DNA from: Verrucomicrobiota bacterium
GTDB lineage: Bacteria; Chlamydiota; Chlamydiia; Chlamydiales; SM23-39
Reading direction: 5' to 3'
Assembly: GCA_018968815.1 (NCBI GenBank)
Contig: JAGWZL010000014.1
Coordinates: forward strand, 1-44,078
DNA length: 44,078 nt
Of this stretch, positions 23,252 to 32,482 are shown piece by piece. Positions within the stretch are counted from its first letter, which is position 1; every line of letters starts with the position of its first letter. The translations under genes were made by a program, and so were the position numbers. Under the pieces are notes generated by a model. The model was not told the origin of the DNA. It worked only from the letters and a program-made list of their open reading frames with translations, and did no database searches.

Positions 23252-23320
23252 CTACTCTTATATTAATGAATCGCGAATTATATTTCAATTCCTAGAAATT
23301 ATTTTAAAGTCGTATGTTGC

Positions 23321-24445
23321 TTAATTTAAGGATGTTGCTAACTTATACCCTCTTAGGACGCAGGCATCCACAGAAATCCCATCGGGATACTGGCACCCCA
23401 CCTCCATTTGAGGAATCGCCTGTTTGGCGAAAAAACAAGAGGAATAAATAGGCGGATAAACGAGGTTTAAATGCCGCCTCAGAGCAGAAAGAGCCGCCGC
23501 AAGAGGCTCCGCCTCTTCAGCACGCACCATGACTGTAAGACGCGTTTGATTTTTTGCACCCTGCTCCGGAAAAATCGCTGAATCAAAAACCACTCCCAAA
23601 ATGGATTCCTTCTCCTGGCTTGGAACCAAATAGCCAAATCCTTTGCGCGAGAGCACGTCTCCTTCAAATGCAAGGTTGACCACCCAAATGGAACGAGAAG
23701 GCAGGGCCGGCGGCAATGCAGAAAGGATCTTTTGGGCCGCCCAACGTTTGCCACCCGCATACACCTCATTCTGGCCAATGTGTTCGACTGGACAATTCAG
23801 AACAATGTCGATGTGCAGTTGCCGCTCAAGCGCTACGATCAGAGACTCCATACCCCCTTTGAGGGTGAATAAGCCCCCTGTTTTCTTAGGCAATGAGAAA
23901 AGTCCTCTGAGGATAGATCCCTTCTGCTGCTCCCATTGATAGAGCGTCGGAAAACAGCTGCGGATCGACAGTGTTCGCATATCGCCCGCATAAATACCTA
24001 AGGTGAGAGGATCAAAAAACAGCTCTGCCATGCGACGGCTAAATCTCCGAACAGCAAAATCATAGATTGATTCGTCCTCCTTTTGCCCTTTTGCAATAAA
24101 AAGTTCTCGAATGAGAACAGGAATCCATTGAGGCAAAAAAGAAACGGGGCTGCGCAATACACCCTTGTACAAGATATACCGCTTGGCCGCCTGAGGATCG
24201 GAAGGGACGATCTCTAATGGCAACTCTTGGATGAGAGCCAGCAGATGCGGACTGCGGGACGCCTGAAACGTGCGCGGACCCTTTTCGAAGAAAAAACCGC
24301 CGTCTTGAGAGGTCCGAATCCAACCGCCCAGCCGGCTTTCCTTCTCTAGTAAAACGATCTGCGCATAGGGGTTTTGTTTTTTCAAAAACCATGCAGCAGA
24401 AAGCCCCGTAATGCCACCGCCTAAAATCAGAATCTGGGTGGTCAT
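23321..24445 (-). CDS. hemG: protoporphyrinogen oxidase (HemG/HemY type), internally shortened
   Basis: A 374-residue FAD enzyme of late heme synthesis, oxidising protoporphyrinogen IX. The FAD-binding start is clear (ILILGGGITGLSAAWFL, then EKESRLGGWIRT), followed by DPLTLGIYAGD. The C-terminal part departs from the family: AIPQMEVG runs almost directly into GISVDACVLRGYKLA. About 25–30 residues usually lie between these blocks, including the (L/F)xGN segment that contacts FAD. No frameshift is needed to explain this. ATG 24445 is chosen over an in-frame GTG at 24451. The start follows the HECT-like gene 1 by a few bases, so it is read as the end of the tkt–hemE–hemN–HECT2–HECT1–hemG run. 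Activity is uncertain. Confidence 0.88.
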   Translation of the reverse strand: MTTQILILGGGITGLSAAWFLKKQNPYAQIVLLEKESRLGGWIRTSQDGGFFFEKGPRTFQASRSPHLLALIQELPLEIVPSDPQAAKRYILYKGVLRSPVSFLPQWIPVLIRELFIAKGQKEDESIYDFAVRRFSRRMAELFFDPLTLGIYAGDMRTLSIRSCFPTLYQWEQQKGSILRGLFSLPKKTGGLFTLKGGMESLIVALERQLHIDIVLNCPVEHIGQNEVYAGGKRWAAQKILSALPPALPSRSIWVVNLAFEGDVLSRKGFGYLVPSQEKESILGVVFDSAIFPEQGAKNQTRLTVMVRAEEAEPLAAALSALRRHLNLVYPPIYSSCFFAKQAIPQMEVGCQYPDGISVDACVLRGYKLATSLN

Positions 24446-24451
24446 ATACAC

Positions 24452-26254
24452 CTATAATATATTATAGGCTCCGTGCTCCGCTATCAGAAATTTAAGATCC
24501 GTTATGTAACTTGCTGCCGTCACTGGACCGTCTTGGTCTGGCGGAAGACGGATCTCATGAAAACAGGTATGTGCTTCAATGCGTCCTCCATAACTCGCCC
24601 TCACATTCAGGTCTTGGTCGTTGCCTAAAGATGAAGAGCCTGTGACAAATTTGACGAAATCGGCAATTTCACTCGCAGGAGTTTGCGGATTGCGAATCCA
24701 CTCCTGAATCCACCGCACTTGCTCTCGCATAAATGGGGTTGGGACATCGCTGAATGCGATCCGGCCCGCGATCTGGTCACGATCCACGCTGCCTTGAATA
24801 CAATTCGCAAAATTGCGCCAGCTAGAGCAGGGCACGCGCCATGTGTCCGCGACCTCTCGGATGCCTCGAGCGATGGCATGCACAGGAGCTAAGCTTTCTA
24901 GTTGAAAATGTTCTTTAAGACAATCTTGCACTTTTCTTTGATGGTCAGGACGATCCCAAATAAAAGCGAAATCCGGAGGCATGTCCCAAGAGCGACATCG
25001 TTCTGCCAACTCAAAAGCAACATTCCAGTCTGCTGGATCCACACAGGGCGGATTTTGCGTAAGAATCCTTACATACAGATCCGCCGCCGCTTCCGTTTCG
25101 CGGCGCTCTAGCAAGATCTCCCTGATCATTTTATCAATGGTTTCTGGGAGAAGCTCTCTAAAAGCCGTGTTGATTTCACGAGGGGTCAAGGAAAAGGCGG
25201 CTCTAAATAAAGCATTGTCAAACTTTCGACCAATCAATAACTGGTGTTGAGCTGCAGCAGAAGAATAAGCATACAAGAGAACAGTCCCTATCTGTTGATA
25301 AAGAGAGCGTTCATCCTCAGAAATATCTGTAAAACCGTTAGCTAAAAGATCGCCCTGCGCTTCCGGCATGACCAGATCGCTGTCCTCCCTCTTCGTAAAG
25401 CTAAGCACCCCTAGATGCTCGAGAACGAGCGCTCGAAACAGATGGTCGAGATAATCGCGCAACAGCCCCCCTACATCCCTGGCAGGTTCTGGCCTACCAT
25501 CACGCTGCAAAAAGTGCACAGTGACCCAAGGCCGCATAGGGAATTCCTTGAGCTTTTGCCCTAACTGCGCTAGGTGATACTCTGGATGCACCATCAATCC
25601 TCTTTGAATCACGGCAACCTTGATGTCGCTGTACGCGACCCCATCAAAACGTCCGCTACCCTCGAGGATCTGATAATGAGAAGAAAGCTCATAGGCTTTC
25701 TGCAACCCCGCATGGATCACCCCTTTCCAAGATTCAGGAACACCGTTTTGACTCACCCCATCTAAGTCGATCGATACCACGTGTCCAAGTGCCGTAATGT
25801 TGAAAGATAAGGTCGGCTCTCCCGGTGCATCCAGATCTATGATATAGAGCGTGCCATCCCACAGACTCCAGTCAATCTCGTATCGATGATTCTGCCAATT
25901 CACCTGTTGTGCGGTCGAAGAGCCCCGGAACGCGGTGCGGAAGACCACCAGATCGTCCGCTGACCAATCGGTTTGGATGATTTGATCTGAGCGCCAACAC
26001 CCCCTCCACACTGCTGCCACAGCTTGAGCGACCTTGTGAACAACCCAGGAGATCTGGTTAATTACAAAAACAGCCGCATTGCGGAGTAAAGTGCAAACAA
26101 TAAGACAACCTGTTGCAACACCCCGCAGACCCAAGATGACCAAACCAATCGCCGAAGTATCTGACGCTACATCCCGCATCTGCTGTCGCACACGTTCAAA
26201 GTTGAGATTCTCGTACTCTAAAGAAAAGGGTTGCCTGCTGATTGCACACATCAT
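24452..26254 (-). CDS. HECT-type E3 ubiquitin ligase-like protein 1
   Basis: A 600-residue protein with a HECT domain over about residues 220–600. The N-lobe shows ARDVGGLLRDYLDHLF (about 258–273), like the HECT D-x-GG-x-R-E/D signature, then LYQQIGTVLLYAY and LIGRKFDNALFRAAF. The C-lobe shows FVKFVTGSSSLG, like LQFVTGxS, and the catalytic EAHTCFHEIRLPP with Cys564, like HTCFNxLxLP. HECT ligases accept ubiquitin on this cysteine and pass it to substrates; the sequence predicts that chemistry with host E2 enzymes. Residues about 34–83 are hydrophobic, probably two membrane helices. The N-terminal FSLEYENLNFE and NAAVFVINQISW are shared with the next gene, so the pair arose by duplication. Secretion is inferred; no cleavable signal is visible. 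ATG at 26251 is an alternative start. Confidence 0.85.
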   Translation of the reverse strand: MMCAISRQPFSLEYENLNFERVRQQMRDVASDTSAIGLVILGLRGVATGCLIVCTLLRNAAVFVINQISWVVHKVAQAVAAVWRGCWRSDQIIQTDWSADDLVVFRTAFRGSSTAQQVNWQNHRYEIDWSLWDGTLYIIDLDAPGEPTLSFNITALGHVVSIDLDGVSQNGVPESWKGVIHAGLQKAYELSSHYQILEGSGRFDGVAYSDIKVAVIQRGLMVHPEYHLAQLGQKLKEFPMRPWVTVHFLQRDGRPEPARDVGGLLRDYLDHLFRALVLEHLGVLSFTKREDSDLVMPEAQGDLLANGFTDISEDERSLYQQIGTVLLYAYSSAAAQHQLLIGRKFDNALFRAAFSLTPREINTAFRELLPETIDKMIREILLERRETEAAADLYVRILTQNPPCVDPADWNVAFELAERCRSWDMPPDFAFIWDRPDHQRKVQDCLKEHFQLESLAPVHAIARGIREVADTWRVPCSSWRNFANCIQGSVDRDQIAGRIAFSDVPTPFMREQVRWIQEWIRNPQTPASEIADFVKFVTGSSSLGNDQDLNVRASYGGRIEAHTCFHEIRLPPDQDGPVTAASYITDLKFLIAEHGAYNIL

Positions 26255-26257
26255 ATT

Positions 26258-28078
26258 TTACGCCATAGAATATTCGCCAGCTTGCGTCAAAGCCATCTCC
26301 TTGACAGCTCTGATGAAGTTTGCTTTGTCATGATTGTTATAAGTCCCATATGTGCACGGCACAGGCGATATATCGATGGTATTAAAACAACTATGCCCTA
26401 TAAGAGCGGGGTTATAAGGACGGCCTGGCACTTCCGCTTGCGGGTTCACCCGAATCTGACCGTTCACTGCTAAACTCGGTGATCCTGTTGCGAATTTGAT
26501 CAAATTGGAAATATCGCTGACCCGCGTTTCTGGATCTCGAATCCACTCCTTGAGCCACCGAATTCTTTGGTCTATGTAAGGAATCTGGCTGGCTACGATC
26601 GCATTCGCAATGGTTGCGCGGTCGAGAGATCCTTGGACTTTCTCAATAAATTGATCTAGCTCAATGCGCTGCGTTGGAGCCCATCTTGTTTTGACCAAGT
26701 CCATCCCCTGAGCAATCGCATGAATGGGGGATAAATAGTGCCCTACTTGTTCGAAAATAAGCTCTTTTAATCCATTGACAACATGTTGTCTATGCTCTGG
26801 GTTTTGTGGATTAAAAACCAAATTCTGAGGCCAAGTGGCGGCATCTGACGCCCAATTTACCATGTCCGTCCATTCTGCATTCGTTCTCTGTTCTGATGAT
26901 CTCTGTAAGAAATCCAAAGTGTGAACAGGGGTCCCTCGAGCCTCAAAGATTTGCCTTGCCATTTTTAGAATGGTTGCGTCACCCAAATGAGAAAATGGGG
27001 TACGGACTTCCTCGGGCGTTAAAGACAACGCAGCCTGAAAGAGAGCACGTTCAAAGCACTGGCCAATCACTAGGTTGCTATGATCGAGATACGAAAACAT
27101 CAGTAAATGACCCAATTTTGAGTACAATGCTGATTCATTCCAATCAAGTCCTGGGAGCGCTCCAGGGCTACAGTGCCTCGAAGCAACCGGCATATAGAGT
27201 TCGGAGCCGTGGATCTTCCTAAACACCAGGCTGTTCATGTGGGTGATCAGTCCTTTGAGAAGGTCGCCGACAAAGTCGCGTCGAAGCCCTCCCGCATCAA
27301 CCCCCACCTGTTCTGTGAGATCATTTTCCAAAAATTTCGCCCCGAATGAAGGTTGCCTATTCCTCATCTCAGCGAGCCTCTCTCCCAACTGATCCAGGTG
27401 ATATTCTGGATTCTCGATCAATCCTCGCCGAATGACGCGAGCAGATATGTGGGTGCCTTCTACCTCATATTTAGAAGAAAACTCATAGGCTTTCTGAAAG
27501 CATCCATGCATCGCAACAGCGAAAGATTCGGGAAAAGTATTTTGATCCACTCCATCTAACTGGATCGATGTCACCTGCCCCCCTTCCGTAATCCCTAAAG
27601 ACAAGATCGGGTGGTTTGATGCTTGGAAATCTTGTATCTTGACCGTCTCTGTCGACTCATCAAACCAAATCTGGTATCTGTGCGTCTCCACATAGACGTC
27701 TGCATGATTGGCTGAGGAAGTGGAAGACTCGGCCGCGGCGCGGAAAGCGAGGAGATCGTCTACAGAAAATGGAGTACTGATAATGGGCACCTGCGGACCA
27801 ATGGGCGCCTGCCGATAGGCGTTGCAGCACAAAATCCGTTGAGCCACCTCGCCAACCTTAAAAATCAGCCAGCTGACCTGATTGATCACAAAAACGGCAG
27901 CATTGTAGAGACAAAAAGTCATGTTTTTGAACGTCTCTGCAACAGCCACCAGACCGATCATCACATAAGCAATCATGGAAGCGTCGGCCGCTACAGCCCG
28001 CATTCGCTCTTGCGTACCTTCAAAATTAAGATGCTGGTATTCTAGAGTAAAAGGGCGGTGTGCTACTCCGCAAGTCAT
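26258..28078 (-). CDS. HECT-type E3 ubiquitin ligase-like protein 2
   Basis: A 606-residue paralogue of the adjacent gene with the same plan: N-terminal FTLEYQHLNFE, a hydrophobic double segment (about 34–85) containing NAAVFVINQVSW, then a HECT-like domain. N-lobe blocks are VGVDAGGLRRDFVGDLL, LYSKLGHLLMFSYL and VIGQCFERALFQAAL; the C-lobe blocks are IKFATGSPSL and the catalytic GHSCFNTIDISP. The catalytic Cys is residue 564, the same number as in copy 1. The C-terminal tail past Cys is slightly longer. AAGGAG (just 5' of ATG 28078) is a strong ribosome binding site, so translation starts afresh here. It sits immediately after hemN, splitting the heme run. Overall divergence between copies is high, suggesting different substrates. 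Confidence 0.84.
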   Translation of the reverse strand: MTCGVAHRPFTLEYQHLNFEGTQERMRAVAADASMIAYVMIGLVAVAETFKNMTFCLYNAAVFVINQVSWLIFKVGEVAQRILCCNAYRQAPIGPQVPIISTPFSVDDLLAFRAAAESSTSSANHADVYVETHRYQIWFDESTETVKIQDFQASNHPILSLGITEGGQVTSIQLDGVDQNTFPESFAVAMHGCFQKAYEFSSKYEVEGTHISARVIRRGLIENPEYHLDQLGERLAEMRNRQPSFGAKFLENDLTEQVGVDAGGLRRDFVGDLLKGLITHMNSLVFRKIHGSELYMPVASRHCSPGALPGLDWNESALYSKLGHLLMFSYLDHSNLVIGQCFERALFQAALSLTPEEVRTPFSHLGDATILKMARQIFEARGTPVHTLDFLQRSSEQRTNAEWTDMVNWASDAATWPQNLVFNPQNPEHRQHVVNGLKELIFEQVGHYLSPIHAIAQGMDLVKTRWAPTQRIELDQFIEKVQGSLDRATIANAIVASQIPYIDQRIRWLKEWIRDPETRVSDISNLIKFATGSPSLAVNGQIRVNPQAEVPGRPYNPALIGHSCFNTIDISPVPCTYGTYNNHDKANFIRAVKEMALTQAGEYSMA

Positions 28079-28148
28079 ATGGATATCTCCTTAAATGAGC
28101 CACCCAGTTTAAAGAACAGCTTCATTTAACACAATCTTCAAAATACTT

Positions 28149-28168
28149 AGAGACTGTGAACAGTCTCT
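28149..28168. terminator. hairpin just after hemN
   Basis: AGAGACTG-TGAA-CAGTCTCT is a perfect 8-bp stem touching the hemN stop codon. On the minus strand it is followed by AAGTATTTTG, only weakly T-rich, so it may attenuate rather than stop transcription into the HECT-like genes. It could also be a scar of the insertion. Confidence 0.45.
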
Positions 28169-29499
28169 TAGACCGCTTTCGAAAACTGCCCTTGTCCGAG
28201 ATAGGCATCAAAAGCTGCCGCGATATTGCGAATGAAGAGGCGCCCCAAGGGAGTCGCTACGAGTTTGTCGCGCGTCTTCATGAGCAGCCCCTCTTCAATC
28301 AAGGGATCCACTTTGCCAAGCGGAGCAAACTTGCTTTCCACCTCAAAATGGCACATGAGAGATAAAATGATGTGCCGCCGCAACAGATCCGTCTGATTCA
28401 ATACATACCCTCTCGCAACCGGCAAATGCCCTCCCGCGATTTTCGATTGATACGCTTCGAGGTCTTTGATGTTCTGGAAATAGCCTTGCTCCAGATACCC
28501 GATGGCAGTGAGGCCAAATCCAATCATATCTTCGGCCAATTGGACCGAATACCCTTGGAAATTGCGAGTGAGAGTTTTGGCAAAATAGGCCTTCGACATC
28601 GAATCTTGCGCGGAGGCGAAGTGATCCATGCCAATCGCCGTGTAGCCTCCGCCCATAAACCGCGCCCTAGCATCGACATAAATGCGAAATTTCTCTTCTG
28701 TCGACGGCAAAGTCTCCTCAGGGATCGCTTTTTGATGCTCCTTCAACCACGGAATACGCGCATACGAATAGAAGGCAATGCGATCCGGCTTGAGAGCCAC
28801 CAACCGATCTGCGGTTTTCGAAAAACGGTCCACAGTTTGGTGCGGCAGCCCATAAATGAGATCAATATTGATCCCCTCAAACCCCAGTTCGCGCGCCTTT
28901 TCATAAGTGGAGACGGTCATCTCCTCGCTTTGCCGTCTGCGCACCGCCTCTTGGACCACGGGATCCAGATCTTGCACGCCAAAACTGATCCGATTGAATC
29001 CGAGCTGCTTGAGCAGGCTCAATTTTTTCCCCCGATCGGCAAAGACCGTGCGCGGATCGACTTCAATGGAAATTTCCGCATCTTCTACAAACACAAAATG
29101 GTCATGAATTTTCGCCATGAGACGCTCAAACTCCTCTTCGGTCAAAGAGGTGGGCGTCCCGCCTCCCAAGTGGAGCTGCGCTACGCGCCTTTTGCTCGAA
29201 AACGAGCGCGCCGCTAAATCGACCTCTTGGCAAAGGTGGTCTAGATACAGCCGCTGCCGCTCAGGGTTGCGATTCAGCACGACAGAACAGCCGCAAAAAA
29301 GGCACATCGTTTTGCAAAAAGGGATATGAAAATAGAGAGAAAGGGGTTTTTGCGATGCGTCAAACCTCTTCAAATGGTCCACAACAATCCCCTCCTCCAT
29401 CGCCTGAAATTGGGGAGCCGTGGGATAACTCGTATAGCGCGGAATCGACAGGTTTAACTTGGCGAGCAGATCGGGATCGACGTGGATGATATCTTCCAT
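28168..29499 (-). CDS. hemN: oxygen-independent coproporphyrinogen III oxidase
   Basis: A 443-residue radical SAM enzyme turning coproporphyrinogen III into protoporphyrinogen IX without oxygen. The [4Fe-4S] ligands are C62, C66 and C69 in FCKTMCLFCG (CxxxCxxC), followed by HLGGGTPTSL. Length and the C-terminal HemN domain are typical, and the CxxxCxxCG-C pattern separates true HemN from HemW. It overlaps hemE by 46 bases, so the two are made together. Upstream genes supply the pathway substrate. Confidence 0.94.
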   Translation of the reverse strand: MEDIIHVDPDLLAKLNLSIPRYTSYPTAPQFQAMEEGIVVDHLKRFDASQKPLSLYFHIPFCKTMCLFCGCSVVLNRNPERQRLYLDHLCQEVDLAARSFSSKRRVAQLHLGGGTPTSLTEEEFERLMAKIHDHFVFVEDAEISIEVDPRTVFADRGKKLSLLKQLGFNRISFGVQDLDPVVQEAVRRRQSEEMTVSTYEKARELGFEGINIDLIYGLPHQTVDRFSKTADRLVALKPDRIAFYSYARIPWLKEHQKAIPEETLPSTEEKFRIYVDARARFMGGGYTAIGMDHFASAQDSMSKAYFAKTLTRNFQGYSVQLAEDMIGFGLTAIGYLEQGYFQNIKDLEAYQSKIAGGHLPVARGYVLNQTDLLRRHIILSLMCHFEVESKFAPLGKVDPLIEEGLLMKTRDKLVATPLGRLFIRNIAAAFDAYLGQGQFSKAV

Positions 29500-30383
29500 T
29501 CTTTCACTGTATCAACGAGACATTGTACATGATCCATCGAAACATCTTTTTTGACGCCGTGGCCTAAATTGACAATGAATCCCGGATCGTTTTGCATAGA
29601 GTCTAACAATTCTTTGGTTTTTTGCCGAATGATCTCTTTCGGCTCATACAGAAGATCTGGATCCAAATTGCCTTGCACAGCCATAGGCACTTTGGGTCTG
29701 AGCAGATGCAAAGGCTGTTCTGCATCAAAACTAATGGCAGCGGCCCTCAGCTTCACCAGTTCTTCGACATAGCGGCAAGCGCCGCGCATGAATACAATCA
29801 CAGGCACACGAGCGCTGTCGACGAGCGTTTGAAGATACGGACAATAGGCGCGAAAAGAGGCGCTATCCATCTCCCCTGCCCATGAATCGAAAATTTGGAT
29901 CGCATCGACGCCCGCCTCTTCTTGCAGCCGGATGTATTCCAATGTCACATCCAAAATGGGCTCCCAGAGAGCCGGTTGGCCTCCCATGTAGCGAGCCACG
30001 GTATAGGGGCCGCCGCAAAATCCAATGAGGGGCGCAACAGTACGCGCCTTGATGAGCCGAATGGCTTTTGCAATCGGCTCCAGCGCTTTGATAGGCTGGC
30101 GCTGGACAGAACCTCGGATCACAGGCCCCTCTGCAAAGTCAAGACTCATGCCCAATGGCACAGCGACCACGGTGATATCGGAAAACAAGATGGCGGCGTC
30201 AACGCCCAATTGATCGACGGGCATGAGGGTGATGTCGGCCGCCAGTTCTGGCGTGAAAAAGAGTTCGCGCAAGCTGTAGCGCGCCCGCAGCTTCTGATAG
30301 GAGGGCATGTATCTTCCTGCTTGGCGCATGAGCCAAACGGGGGGCCTGCCCCGATTTTGTCCTTTAAGCGCTGCGAGGAACAT
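29454..30383 (-). CDS. hemE: uroporphyrinogen decarboxylase
   Basis: A 309-residue cytoplasmic enzyme making coproporphyrinogen III from uroporphyrinogen III. The substrate-binding signature PPVWLMRQAGRYMPSY lies at residues about 14–29, and the second family block GFCGGPYTVARYM follows. The C-terminal NLGHGVKKDVSMDHV is also typical. The last 20 or so residues overlap the hemN start, and its own start lies 20 bases inside the end of tkt. Confidence 0.95.
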   Translation of the reverse strand: MFLAALKGQNRGRPPVWLMRQAGRYMPSYQKLRARYSLRELFFTPELAADITLMPVDQLGVDAAILFSDITVVAVPLGMSLDFAEGPVIRGSVQRQPIKALEPIAKAIRLIKARTVAPLIGFCGGPYTVARYMGGQPALWEPILDVTLEYIRLQEEAGVDAIQIFDSWAGEMDSASFRAYCPYLQTLVDSARVPVIVFMRGACRYVEELVKLRAAAISFDAEQPLHLLRPKVPMAVQGNLDPDLLYEPKEIIRQKTKELLDSMQNDPGFIVNLGHGVKKDVSMDHVQCLVDTVKEWKISSTSIPICSPS

Positions 30384-32367
30384 TGAGGAGCCGCTCTACA
30401 ATGGCATCGGCTGTGAAGCCAAACTCTTGGGCGAGTTCCGCAGCAGGCGCTGAGTGGCCAAAGCTCTCCATGCAAATCGCAATCCCGTGGCGTCCGATAT
30501 ACCGGTGCCAACCGAAATCGCTCCCCGCTTCAATCGCCACACGCACGCCTAGATCGCCTTCGACCACCGAATGTTTATATTCCGCTCCCTGCATTTCAAA
30601 AAGGGCCCAGCAGGGCATCGAGACCACCCGCACGCTTTTCCCCAATTTCTCCAAACTCGCGGCCACTTCTAGACTCAAGGACAATTCCGATCCGGTGGCA
30701 AACAGAGTATAATCGGCTCTCCCCTTTTCTTTCTTAATGATGTATCCGCCTCGACCCATTCCTTGGTCATAGGGCACGTCGGTCTCTTTCAGTTCAGGAA
30801 TCGCTTGGCGGGAAAGGACGATCGCCGTAGGCCCTTTGTATTTCAAAGCGGCGATCCAGGCCATTTTCACCTCGTGCGTATCGCCGGGGCGAATCACGTG
30901 CAAATTGGGCATGGCGCGTAAGGCAGCCAAATGTTCAATGGGCTGATGGGTGGGGCCATCTTCGCCGAGAAAGATCGAATCGTGGGTAAATTGATAGATC
31001 ACGTGGTAGTGCGAAAGGCTCGCTAACCGAATGGCATTGCGCATGTAATCGCTGAAAGTGAAAAAGGTGCCGCAAAACGGCTGGATCATCCCTGTGAGCG
31101 ACAGGCCGGCAGACATCGCTCCCATCGCGAATTCCCTCACGCCATATTTCATATTGCGGCCATTGAAATGGCCAGGAGTGACGATCGGGAAATCTTTCAT
31201 CATCGTCTCATCAGAGCCCGAAAGGTCTGCGGAGCCGCCGTATAGCTGAGGCAATTTTTTCGCCAACAGCTGGATGCAGGCGCCTGAAGAAGCCCTGCTC
31301 GCAATCGGCGATTTCACAGGCCATTTTCTCAATTCCGCTTCCAAATCTTTGGGCAGCTCATTCTGTTTCATTTTCTCAAACTCGGCGGCGAGGTCGGGAT
31401 ATTGAGCGGCCCACCTTCGGTAGAGATCGTTCCATGCGGCCTCGAGGGCCGCTTCCTTGGGCAATTTCTGCTCAAAAAAAGAAAGGACCGACTGGGGAAT
31501 ATAGAATTCTTCTTTCGGGAGCCCGAGCAGCTCTTTGGTCTCAGCGACCTCTTCGGGTCCGAGCGGGGATCCGTGCGCTTTATGAGTGCCTGCTTTGTGG
31601 GGAGAGCCCTTTCCAATCACCGTGCGCAAAATGATCAACACGGGGCGCTCTTGCTGATGTCGAATGCTCATAAAGAGGGCATTCATCCGGTCGAAATCGT
31701 AGCCGTCGCATTCATAGACATCCCAACCGTACGCTTTATACCGTTCGTGGGTATTTTCCGACATACACTCGGCGAGCGGTCCATCCAGGCAGATGTTATT
31801 CGCATCGTAGATCAGCACCAAATTGTCGATTTTCAAGTGGCCTGCAAAAGAGGAGGCCTCTGAGGAGATGCCCTCCATCATGCAGCCGTCGCCTGCAATG
31901 CAGTAGACTTTGCTGTTGAATAAGGGGAAATCTTCGCGGTTGAATTTGGCGGCGAGCAGTTTTAAGCCGAGCGCCATCCCGACCGCATTGCCGACGCCTT
32001 GACCGAGAGGGCCTGTCGTCGCTTCCACGCCGTCTGTCATGCCATACTCAGGGTGGCCTGGGGTGATGGAGTGAAGCTGGCGAAACTGTTTGATGTCTTC
32101 TAGGGAAACTTTAAATCCGGATAGATGCAAGCAAGAGTAGAGCCACATGGAGCCGTGGCCGGCCGACAAGACCAACCGATCCCGGTTGAGCCATTTTGAG
32201 TGTTTGGGGTTGTGTTGCAGGAGCACGCCATACAAATAGGCACCCAATTCTGCACAACCCATGGGCATGCCGGGGTGGCCTGAATTGGCCTTTTGGACCG
32301 CTTCCATGGAAAGCTGTCGAATGGTATTTGCGATTTTCCCTAGCTGCTTCTTTAAATCTTCGTCCAT
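30364..32367 (-). CDS. tkt: transketolase
   Basis: A 667-residue thiamine-diphosphate enzyme of the pentose phosphate pathway. It carries NSGHPGMPMGCAELG near the start, the ThDP motif GDG…N (GDGCMMEGISSEA…IYDANN) and the pyrimidine-domain blocks GVREFAMGAMSAGL and FTHDSIFLGEDGPTHQP. The start is set at ATG 32367 because AAAGGAA precedes it; the frame extends to 32406 without a better start. It heads the heme run and is divergent from alaS across 115 bp. Chlamydiae use it to move sugars between glycolysis and ribose supply. Confidence 0.95.
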   Translation of the reverse strand: MDEDLKKQLGKIANTIRQLSMEAVQKANSGHPGMPMGCAELGAYLYGVLLQHNPKHSKWLNRDRLVLSAGHGSMWLYSCLHLSGFKVSLEDIKQFRQLHSITPGHPEYGMTDGVEATTGPLGQGVGNAVGMALGLKLLAAKFNREDFPLFNSKVYCIAGDGCMMEGISSEASSFAGHLKIDNLVLIYDANNICLDGPLAECMSENTHERYKAYGWDVYECDGYDFDRMNALFMSIRHQQERPVLIILRTVIGKGSPHKAGTHKAHGSPLGPEEVAETKELLGLPKEEFYIPQSVLSFFEQKLPKEAALEAAWNDLYRRWAAQYPDLAAEFEKMKQNELPKDLEAELRKWPVKSPIASRASSGACIQLLAKKLPQLYGGSADLSGSDETMMKDFPIVTPGHFNGRNMKYGVREFAMGAMSAGLSLTGMIQPFCGTFFTFSDYMRNAIRLASLSHYHVIYQFTHDSIFLGEDGPTHQPIEHLAALRAMPNLHVIRPGDTHEVKMAWIAALKYKGPTAIVLSRQAIPELKETDVPYDQGMGRGGYIIKKEKGRADYTLFATGSELSLSLEVAASLEKLGKSVRVVSMPCWALFEMQGAEYKHSVVEGDLGVRVAIEAGSDFGWHRYIGRHGIAICMESFGHSAPAAELAQEFGFTADAIVERLLNVPRSA

Positions 32368-32426
32368 ACATTCCTTTATTTCGAAAGTCCATTTTGAGCC
32401 AGACACACAAAACCTTCAAGTGCCAA

Positions 32427-32455
32427 TTGACTTTTCGTCCACGCCTCTCTAAAAT
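32427..32455 (+). promoter_or_regulatory. predicted promoter of alaS–mfd
   Basis: TTGACT (32427–32432), exactly 17 bp, then TAAAAT (32450–32455), within the 115-bp divergent gap between tkt and alaS. AAGGAG follows just before ATG 32483. No equally good promoter is seen for tkt on the other strand. Confidence 0.55.
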
Positions 32456-32482
32456 AATTGCAACCCTTTTAAGGAGCGATTT

